From Aureispira anguillae (GTDB lineage Bacteria; Bacteroidota; Bacteroidia; Chitinophagales; Saprospiraceae), in NCBI RefSeq assembly GCF_026000115.1, contig NZ_AP026869.1:23091-87090 (forward strand): a stretch of 64,000 bases of DNA, read 5' to 3'. Positions 17,814 to 23,788 of the stretch are shown here, piece after piece. The position numbers were made by a program, and so were the translations under genes. The notes below the pieces were generated by a model. The model saw only the letters and a list, made by a program, of their open reading frames with translations, made no database searches and was not told where the DNA came from. The first letter of the stretch is position 1; each line of letters begins with the position of its first letter.

Positions 17814-18080
17814 TTAATCTAAAAATTCTTTGACATAAGAATAAATTTCATGTTTTAGAATGAACCCCATTAATTGTTTTAGGGCATTCATTACGGTATT
17901 TTTCTTTGTATCAAGAGTTTCTTTGTTATTACTTCCTCCAGTAGATTCGGATAAATCTTCCTCTATTGTAGAGAGTAATTTTTTGAGCTGTTTTACTTCC
18001 TCAACTGACAATGAACTACGGTTCTTTGATAAAAAATCGTTCAATCCGTCATACGGATTGTTTTTTGATGTTTGTTCCAT
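17814..18080 (-). CDS. 88-residue protein whose start codon lies in the retron ncRNA
   Basis: A small, predicted mostly helical protein of unknown family (SVEEVKQLKKLLSTIEEDL, then a polar linker, then ALKQLMGFILKHEIYSYVKE, which is amphipathic or weakly membrane-active). The ATG at 18080-18078 sits inside AAAAGATGGAA, which is complementary to two upstream segments of the same transcript. It precedes the XRE gene by 82 bases in the same direction. A toxin or effector under RNA control is an attractive reading but is inference. Confidence 0.65.
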   Translation of the reverse strand: MEQTSKNNPYDGLNDFLSKNRSSLSVEEVKQLKKLLSTIEEDLSESTGGSNNKETLDTKKNTVMNALKQLMGFILKHEIYSYVKEFLD

Positions 18081-18354
18081 CTTTTTTGTTTTAAAAAATT
18101 AAAAAATAATGCACTAAATACACTACGAAACATAGATAAATAAGCCGTGTCTCGTAGTTCATATTTAATGCACTTCTATAAAAGATGGTATATGGTCGAA
18201 TTGATATATTGCAATACAATATACCTGGATGCCACATGAAATAGAACAAACCCAAAGAAGGGGCTGGCTCTACTGCATCACGAGCTGTTCGTAATACGAT
18301 TAAATAAAAATCATAGCTATTTATCTATATAAGATGGAATCTCAAAGAACTAAT
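18075..18354 (-). ncRNA. candidate retron msr-msd RNA with a1/a2 pairing over a start codon
   Basis: Read on the minus strand from a predicted start near 18354. The a1 arm TTCCATCTT (18339-18331) is complementary to a2 AAGATGGAA (18083-18075), 9 bp. TAGC near 18319-18316 is a possible branch-G context. A msr-like hairpin follows with a 7-bp stem and 5-nt loop (18223-18217 with 18211-18205). An msd-like long hairpin spans 18174-18108: 13 pairs including two G-U, then 7 perfect pairs, with a 23-nt loop. A second segment CCATCTTTT (18188-18180) can also pair with AAAAGATGG around the start codon. Order and sizes fit a retron ncRNA; the exact ends and the branch base are not certain. Confidence 0.6.
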
Positions 18355-18360
18355 GTGTTA

Positions 18361-18391
18361 CAAACATACAAACTTTAAAATGAAGTACAAA
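18361..18391 (-). promoter_or_regulatory. Bacteroidota-type promoter of the retron locus
   Basis: On the minus strand TTTG (18391-18388) is followed after 19 bases by TATGTTTG (18368-18361). This matches the Bacteroidota pattern TTTG / TAnnTTTG. Transcription would start around 18354, a few bases upstream of the a1 arm of the candidate ncRNA. Confidence 0.6.
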
Positions 18392-18405
18392 ATAAAATGC
18401 AATTA

Positions 18406-18428
18406 TTTTTTAACTGTCAGTTAAAAAA
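18406..18428. terminator. bidirectional-type terminator hairpin
   Basis: A perfect 10-bp inverted repeat, TTTTTTAACT (18406-18415) and AGTTAAAAAA (18419-18428). It sits 54 bases past the stop of the membrane protein gene and just upstream of the retron promoter, so it would insulate the two minus-strand units. Confidence 0.6.
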
Positions 18429-18481
18429 GACAACTTTATTGAAATAAAGAAAAGGTTATTCGTTTGGGAATGTGAGAAATG

Positions 18482-19333
18482 TTAAAATTTCCCCCATTGA
18501 GTCCAGATCGTCCAAGAAAGAGCGAGAATAGCTATTATTACTCCAACAGCTGCAATAATAACACTTGCTTTATTCCATCCAGACTCTCCCTTTTTTTCAA
18601 TTTCGTCAGATATACTTTGTCTTTCTATTGTGGAGCTTTCATTGAAAATTATTTTCCCAGAATTATTGATTACTTGATTCTTTTGAGTATTCTTTTTTGG
18701 TGTTGTCACTCCTTTTTCTTTCATATATGCAATAAAATTTTGTTTTTCTGTATCGAACCATTTTAAGAACTCAGGAATGTCATTCTTTTCAAAACTTGGA
18801 AGAACTTGAAAGTCTCCATCCTCAATGACAAAATCGCCGTCTTTTATTTGTAGATCACCTTCATGATTATTCAAAAACCAATCTTTGAAATATTTTTTCG
18901 TTATATCAAGAGGTAAATTAATGAGCCCTTCTCCAATAGATAAACTTAAAAGTAATTCTGCTTGTTCTGCTCTTTTTTCAGCTTTATCTTCAATTATTTT
19001 ATTGAAACCTTCAGCCATTTCTTGTATTGTTTTCTCTTCCTGTTTTAAGAGAAGCAAAGGAACAATAGATTCATTATTTTTAACCATTTCTCGTCCTTTT
19101 GAGCTTATGAAGTATTGACATTCTCCATTGGGAGTAGAATTGTCTCTTCCACGAATGAATTCTACTAAATTAAATTCTTCAAGGAAGTTTTCAATAATCC
19201 TAAAATTCCTTTTTTCTTCTTCTGTAACTGCTGGACGCATTTTTATTGCCATAGCTACAGAAGTTGGAAATGAAGCCTCATTTAAAAACTTTAAAGTATG
19301 CTCAATGTATTGTGCTTTTTGTTTAATATCCAT
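18482..19333 (-). CDS. winged-helix-like protein with C-terminal membrane anchor
   Basis: The ATG at 19333 (MDIKQKAQYIEHTLKFL) gives 283 residues; a longer frame adds 25 residues of low-complexity sequence. The N-terminal ~90 residues look like a winged-helix fold (helix-rich, then FIRGRDNST, CQYFISSKGREMV). A charged helical middle and an acidic segment follow, then one transmembrane helix near the C-terminus (VIIAAVGVIIAILALSWTIW). The family is not recognised. The location between a retron-like locus and a recombinase suggests accessory, possibly defence, function. Confidence 0.65.
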   Translation of the reverse strand: MDIKQKAQYIEHTLKFLNEASFPTSVAMAIKMRPAVTEEEKRNFRIIENFLEEFNLVEFIRGRDNSTPNGECQYFISSKGREMVKNNESIVPLLLLKQEEKTIQEMAEGFNKIIEDKAEKRAEQAELLLSLSIGEGLINLPLDITKKYFKDWFLNNHEGDLQIKDGDFVIEDGDFQVLPSFEKNDIPEFLKWFDTEKQNFIAYMKEKGVTTPKKNTQKNQVINNSGKIIFNESSTIERQSISDEIEKKGESGWNKASVIIAAVGVIIAILALSWTIWTQWGKF

Positions 19334-19441
19334 GGTTTTGATAGTTGATTGTATATGTAAATATATATAAATAAAATAATTATCAGTTATTTGAAAAAAA
19401 TAATTCAATAAAAATGATCGTTTATTTTTGTATTTTTATAC

Positions 19442-19484
19442 CAATGAAAATCATTGACTATTTTATGGTAATTATCATAAAATA
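19442..19484. promoter_or_regulatory. inverted repeats upstream of recombinase
   Basis: Two adjacent palindromes: CAATGA/TCATTG (19442-19447 with 19451-19456) and the stronger TATTTTATG/CATAAAATA (19459-19467 with 19476-19484). They lie 49-91 bases before the serine recombinase start and may be its crossover site or operator. No second copy was noticed. Confidence 0.4.
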
Positions 19485-19532
19485 AGTCCGTATTATAGGT
19501 TTTTATTGAATTTTGTAAAAATACACTACTAA

Positions 19533-20135
19533 ATGGCAACGATTGCATACCTCCGAGTTAGTACCATTGACCAAGACATTGAAAAGAACAAAGCCGATAT
19601 TTTGCATCTAGCAAATGACAAGAATATGGGGAAGGTGGAATTTGTAGAAGAAAAAATTTCTGGAACAATCCCCTGGAGAAAACGAAAAATTGCTCCAATT
19701 ATTGAGCAACTCCAAAAAGGCGATAATTTGATTGTTTCCGAATTATCCAGAATTGGGCGAAGTATGCTTGAAATTATGGAGGTTCTCAATATTGCAGTTG
19801 AGAAAGGGATAAATATTTATGCGATCAAAGGAAATTGGCAGCTAGATAATTCTATACAAAGTAAGATTATGGCGATGGTTTTTGCCATGGCTTCGGAAAT
19901 TGAACGAGACTTAATTTCCAAACGAACCAAGGAAGCTTTGCAAGCTCGGAAGGCTGCTGGGAAAAAACTTGGTAGACCCAAGGGATCAGGAAAAAGCAAA
20001 CTTGATAAATTCAGACCAGAAATAGAAGCGTTACTTGGGAATGGATCGACTCAAAAATTCATTGCAGAGCGATATGGAACAACACCAAATAATCTTTCTG
20101 TTTGGTTGAAGAAGCATAATGTTCAAAAGCCTTGA
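19533..20135 (+). CDS. serine recombinase (invertase/resolvase type)
   Basis: 200 residues: YLRVSTIDQ with nucleophile Ser10, SELSRIGRSMLEIM, ASEIERDLISKRTKEAL, then LGRPKGSGKS and a C-terminal HTH (TQKFIAERYGTTPNNLSVWL). It is similar to the Tn3 resolvase at 9594-10193, including the AIKGNWQLDN/TIKENYELGN segment. It is not next to a transposase here, so it may be an orphan resolvase, a DNA invertase or the mobility gene of the island that ends nearby. Confidence 0.88.
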   Translation: MATIAYLRVSTIDQDIEKNKADILHLANDKNMGKVEFVEEKISGTIPWRKRKIAPIIEQLQKGDNLIVSELSRIGRSMLEIMEVLNIAVEKGINIYAIKGNWQLDNSIQSKIMAMVFAMASEIERDLISKRTKEALQARKAAGKKLGRPKGSGKSKLDKFRPEIEALLGNGSTQKFIAERYGTTPNNLSVWLKKHNVQKP

Positions 20136-20154
20136 AATTAATGATTTGGATATA

Positions 20155-20198
20155 ATCCTCCCCCAAAAAAATGAATTATTGTTTTTTAGAGGGAGGAT
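20155..20198. terminator. terminator after recombinase
   Basis: ATCCTCCC (20155-20162) pairs with GGGAGGAT (20191-20198), and inner A- and T-runs extend the hairpin. It begins 20 bases after the recombinase stop. Confidence 0.6.
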
Positions 20199-20397
20199 AA
20201 GGAAAATTCAAGTTGCTCTTTGAAGAAAAGGGAATATGCTACTTTTTTAAGTATTTATCATTACCTGTTAATATGTGATCCCACTCAAAGGAGCTAATAG
20301 ATCTAGCTAAGTTCCAGTTTGTATCAATTACTTGTAATAGTCACGACAAGTTCCTGTCCATGCTATGTACAAACAACCCCTGCTAGTGATAATTTTT

Positions 20398-20790
20398 TTA
20401 AAGACCTAACAAGCGATTTTCTAACCACTTAATGCCACTTACCGTATTAAGTACATCATAGGTTTCTTTTAATTCTTCAATTTTTTCTTTACTTGCCTTT
20501 CCATACAGTTTCAATTTAGAACCTACAACTTTAACTGTATACTCACATCCTTTTTGAGTAAAGTGTTTTACTAGACCAGAACAAGCAGGATCTTGCCCAC
20601 AGGCATGAGCAGCTAGAGCAATGGAACATGCAGCAGGATTGCCACTTTTTGAACATGCTAAGAATGCTCCTCTTTCTACAGCATCTATTGATATTTCGCC
20701 AATAAATTCACATGCTGTTTGGGCAAAAGCGGCAACTTGTAACCCTAATAAAAAAAAGGATAAAACGATTATTTTTTTTAATGTTTTCAT
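20398..20790 (-). CDS. small secreted Cys-rich protein
   Basis: 130 residues beginning with a clear signal peptide (KIIVLSFFLLGLQVAAFAQ, cut probably after the Ala-Gln region). The mature part has seven Cys, most within its first half (TACEF, LACSKSG, PAACS, HACGQDPACSG, KGCEY), and a charged helical C-terminus. The spacing suggests disulphides in an exported protein. Family not recognised. Confidence 0.6.
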   Translation of the reverse strand: MKTLKKIIVLSFFLLGLQVAAFAQTACEFIGEISIDAVERGAFLACSKSGNPAACSIALAAHACGQDPACSGLVKHFTQKGCEYTVKVVGSKLKLYGKASKEKIEELKETYDVLNTVSGIKWLENRLLGL

Positions 20791-20814
20791 GATTTATTTT
20801 GTGTATAATTTAAA

Positions 20815-20847
20815 CAATAACCAGCGTTATGTAGGCGCTGGTTATTG
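20815..20847 (-). terminator. terminator hairpin, 12-bp stem
   Basis: CAATAACCAGCG (20815-20826) and CGCTGGTTATTG (20836-20847) are perfect complements around a 9-base loop. On the minus strand it would end transcription from the DUF5648-like gene before the small secreted protein; T-rich sequence is present on both sides. Confidence 0.65.
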
Positions 20848-21061
20848 TTTTTAAATAGCTTTCCAAGTACCTAGTTCCTTCTTAAGTTCTTGTAAGTTAT
20901 GTGGTTGATTTCTACCACATAAAATAGCCCTTGCGTAAAGTTTGACTCAATAAGCTAATAGGGGGATTTTGTTTACTTCAACTTTACAGAGCTTTTATCC
21001 AGTTTTTTTATCCTGAAATTTGCCTTTCGTTCTGTACCTTGTACTGCAAAACTAAATCATA

Positions 21062-21874
21062 TCACAATTTAACCTGTTTATGCAAAATAGCCACATCAGA
21101 ATTCTTGAGGGTATTCCAAGTTGATCTATATCGAACATAATATGTTTTAGTTGTCAAATCTGTCCATTGAATCGTAACTCTAAAACTTATATCATTATGT
21201 TCATTTTCAATAATCCAATAACCTCTATCATCACGATATATTCTCAAATAATCCCAAAGATTAAAATTGTGAGAATCATCTAGTATTATATCGACCTCTC
21301 CAGCACTAGTAGTATAGAAGTGATCAATAATTTCATGACTATATAACCTATAAACTGGAATCAAATTATCATTCCCATTTTTACTTGGATAAACCCAACA
21401 GGAAATTCCTTCAGATGTATAACTCCCCGTTTTCTTCACATGGTTTGATTCGTATTCAGAAGTTGTATAAAAATGATCTTCACCAGGCAAATTGAATCTA
21501 TGAACAGGAACTGTTCCTTGAACAGGTGTCAAGTAAACGTACCCAATCACTCCTTCATTTTTATAAGTCTTAAGATTATTATTAACATGATCTATTTCAA
21601 GAGATGAAGCGGTATAAAAATGATCTGAGTAATCTTGTGAATAGAATCTTGTTAGAGGAACCGTATTAGGAATTTGTTTCTTAAAAACATATCCTATTAT
21701 GCCTTCTTTTACATAACCATATCTAGATGAAACACTATAATTTTCTTGTTTCATACTTAAAGTTAGATGATTATTACCATCATTGCCTTCATCTACTTTG
21801 TAATTTTTACGATCATTGTCTAGTATGCTGGAACTGCACAATGCTAATCCTAGCAAAAAGAATATTCCTTTCAT
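21062..21874 (-). CDS. lipoprotein with three DUF5648-like repeats
   Basis: 270 residues with a lipoprotein-type start (hydrophobic run ending LALCSSS, Cys13). Three repeats of ~45 residues follow, each built as TVPLTRFYSQDYSDHFYTAS plus a GVIGYVY strand (RFYS...DHFYTAS, RFNL...DHFYTTS, RLYS...DHFYTTS). This matches the repeat known as DUF5648, found in secreted hydrolases and lectin-like proteins. The C-terminal ~60 residues are different and beta-rich. Probably surface-exposed; a carbohydrate-binding role is inference. Confidence 0.7.
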   Translation of the reverse strand: MKGIFFLLGLALCSSSILDNDRKNYKVDEGNDGNNHLTLSMKQENYSVSSRYGYVKEGIIGYVFKKQIPNTVPLTRFYSQDYSDHFYTASSLEIDHVNNNLKTYKNEGVIGYVYLTPVQGTVPVHRFNLPGEDHFYTTSEYESNHVKKTGSYTSEGISCWVYPSKNGNDNLIPVYRLYSHEIIDHFYTTSAGEVDIILDDSHNFNLWDYLRIYRDDRGYWIIENEHNDISFRVTIQWTDLTTKTYYVRYRSTWNTLKNSDVAILHKQVKL

Positions 21875-22385
21875 AATTTCTAGTTTTTGAAAATTTTATG
21901 AATAAATATTTTAATAATTTATCAATAGGTATTTCAAGAAACCGTCAGAGTATTTTTGTGGAATTGCCAAAATCGTAATATGATTGTTCAAAGGAGAAAA
22001 ATTATCAATTATTTGAATAATCAAAAAAAAAGACTATTTTTGTAAAAATTGATAGATTTCTTCTAAAAATCAGGCATTAAAAGCCAAATAAATTTTTGAG
22101 TTGCAATTTCGAATCCGACCAAGAATTGAAAAATTGCTCTCCACAAATCTACTTTAGGGTATCTATTAATAAAATTGATATAACGTGGTGTCTAGTGGTA
22201 ATTTTTTGGTATCACTAGTACCATTTTTGCTATTTACAATATAAATGTTTTCCTTTGTGAATCAAAGGAAAATATTTATATTTTCTAAAATTTTAACAGT
22301 TCTATAACTGTGCTCTTGCCAAAATTTTTTGGCAAACTCTGCTCACTCAAAAACTTAGATCAAGTTCTGAGCGCCACTACTATAT
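21875..22385. other. non-coding stretch with two hairpins
   Basis: This ~510-bp AT-rich stretch has no convincing ORF. It contains the hairpin 22192-22200 with 22210-22218 (9 bp with one G-U) and the very stable hairpin listed at 22238-22282. The CTAGTG motif is shared in part with other hairpins of the window. Confidence 0.5.
22238..22282. terminator. 20-bp-stem hairpin
   Basis: AATATAAAT (22238-22246) pairs with ATTTATATT (22274-22282), and TTTTCCTTTG (22248-22257) with CAAAGGAAAA (22263-22272), joined by one G-U pair around a 5-base loop. The continuous 20-pair stem could be a bidirectional terminator or a small palindromic repeat element. Confidence 0.55.
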
Positions 22386-22772
22386 TTGTGGAGATCAAAC
22401 CAATTCAAGTTATCAAGTGTGATTTTTCACCTGTTTCCAGATTGTTATACAAGACTTTGGGTAAAATATGCTATTATAAAAGCATCAGAGATTGTAAAAG
22501 GTAAAAGATATAATAAAGTAACTAGTGACTCAGTTACTGAAGAAAAAGTAACTTTAGGTTTCAAAATAGATCAAGGGAATGGCAAAAAACTACAATTCGA
22601 TTTAAGTGGTATTAGTGAGAGTAAACTCGATGAACTTATTCCTTTTTATTTAGAAATAACAAAAGACAAGACTCAGCTTGAATTAAGTAATCTAATAGCA
22701 AAATATGATGAAAAAAATTTACAATGGATTCATATAGACGTGCTCAAAGAAATTAAGAAAAAATTAAAATAA
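22386..22772 (+). pseudogene. 5'-truncated gene fragment, unknown family
   Basis: The frame has no ATG anywhere; it opens on TTG and encodes a hydrophilic domain (EKVTLGFKIDQGNGKKLQFD, then SGISESKLDELIPFYLE and a lysine-rich end). A strong terminator follows the stop. Composition and terminator suggest the 3' end of a once longer gene whose 5' part was lost. Function unknown. Confidence 0.4.
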
Positions 22773-22819
22773 TTTTTGGTTCATTAGGATAAAATCGGCA
22801 AGAAAAATTGAATTAAAAC

Positions 22820-22850
22820 ATAGGTGGAGCTTCAACCAAGCTCCACCTAT
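22820..22850 (+). terminator. terminator, 13-bp stem
   Basis: ATAGGTGGAGCTT (22820-22832) and AAGCTCCACCTAT (22838-22850) are perfect complements with a 5-base loop and T-rich sequence after. It ends the fragment at 22386-22772. Confidence 0.75.
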
Positions 22851-22963
22851 TTATGTTCACAATGATTTCGCAATATTAAAAATTATTATTTCTCTACTTT
22901 TATTTTTAGAAGTATTATCAGGACTAGCGGGGGCATTTGCGCAGAAAGTTACGGTTATGGAAT

Positions 22964-23656
22964 TTAACTCCGATTTTCACTCATGATTCGTCTAAATTCT
23001 TTATCAGTATCCATAGCAGCAGTTTTGGTGTAAATTTCAGTAGTAGTAGGTTGATCATGCCCTAGAAAGACTTGAAGGTAATCTTTTCCCATTCCATCCT
23101 CTGCTAAAAAAGTAGCACGAGAGTGCCTTAATGTATGTGGAGTTACCTCTATTGAGGTAATTTGAGCTATCTCAGCAATTTCTTTTACAATCTGCTGAAT
23201 TCGACGATTAGTAAACCTGCCATTTCTCTGTGTTCTAAAAATAGGACCACTCCTTCTATCTTTTAAATGAGTTGAGAGCAGACGAGCCAAATTTTCTTCA
23301 ATTGGTACCTCTCTTCTTTTATCTCCTTTCCCAGATTGAATAACAATTCTCAATTCTTCAAAATAAATATCATCGGCATTAAAACTAGTAAATTCATCTA
23401 CTCTTGTTGCGGTCTCAAACAAGACTTGCATCATCAGACCAATTTTAGATGATTTTTCATAAGCCATGTTGATAAAGCGTTTATACTCTTTCCTAGATAG
23501 TCGTTTAACTGTTCCTTTATTTTTCTTTTCTGGTTTTAATTCTAACTTCTTCCTGACCTGCTTAAAAATATATTGAGACTGACTATAACTAATATTTTGC
23601 TTAGCTAATTTTCTTGCAATAAGGTTAATGATTGGCTTTAATCCTGATTTATCCAT
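22964..23656 (-). CDS. tyrosine recombinase (transposon cointegrate resolvase)
   Basis: ATG at 23656 (MDKSGLKPIINLIARKLAKQ) gives 230 residues; a longer frame to 23758 runs into the putative recombination region. Catalytic positions: ATRVDEF (first Arg), QSGKGDKRREVPI (Lys), HTLRHSRATFL (His-x-x-Arg), LGHDQPTTTEIYTK (His and nucleophile Tyr). The N-terminal SAM-like arm-binding part is short. It would act at a site between itself and tnpA to resolve Tn3 cointegrates, like TnpI-type enzymes. Confidence 0.88.
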   Translation of the reverse strand: MDKSGLKPIINLIARKLAKQNISYSQSQYIFKQVRKKLELKPEKKNKGTVKRLSRKEYKRFINMAYEKSSKIGLMMQVLFETATRVDEFTSFNADDIYFEELRIVIQSGKGDKRREVPIEENLARLLSTHLKDRRSGPIFRTQRNGRFTNRRIQQIVKEIAEIAQITSIEVTPHTLRHSRATFLAEDGMGKDYLQVFLGHDQPTTTEIYTKTAAMDTDKEFRRIMSENRS

Positions 23657-23788
23657 GATTTCGTATTTTGATTCTGAGGAGCGAAAAGATAATAGTTTTT
23701 GTAAGAAAAAAGAGCAGTTTATCCTTAAAAACCATCCAAGACTTCGCACTCTGTCCATTTTACGAAATCTTTAAAACCAAAACTTCAT
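23657..23788. promoter_or_regulatory. putative internal recombination site of element E
   Basis: The region between the divergent recombinase and transposase starts contains GATTTCGTA at 23657-23665 and its exact complement TACGAAATC at 23761-23769. Paired recombinase-binding arms are expected here in Tn3 elements using tyrosine recombinases. The wide spacing leaves the core site uncertain. Confidence 0.4.

Noticed and set aside
17860..18102. Plus-strand ORF antisense to the 88-residue gene
   Set aside because: Shadow of the minus-strand gene; sense strand has better codon pattern and operon context.
22310..22504. 64-codon ORF overlapping the gene fragment
   Set aside because: Different phase, no recognisable content; at most part of the same decayed gene.
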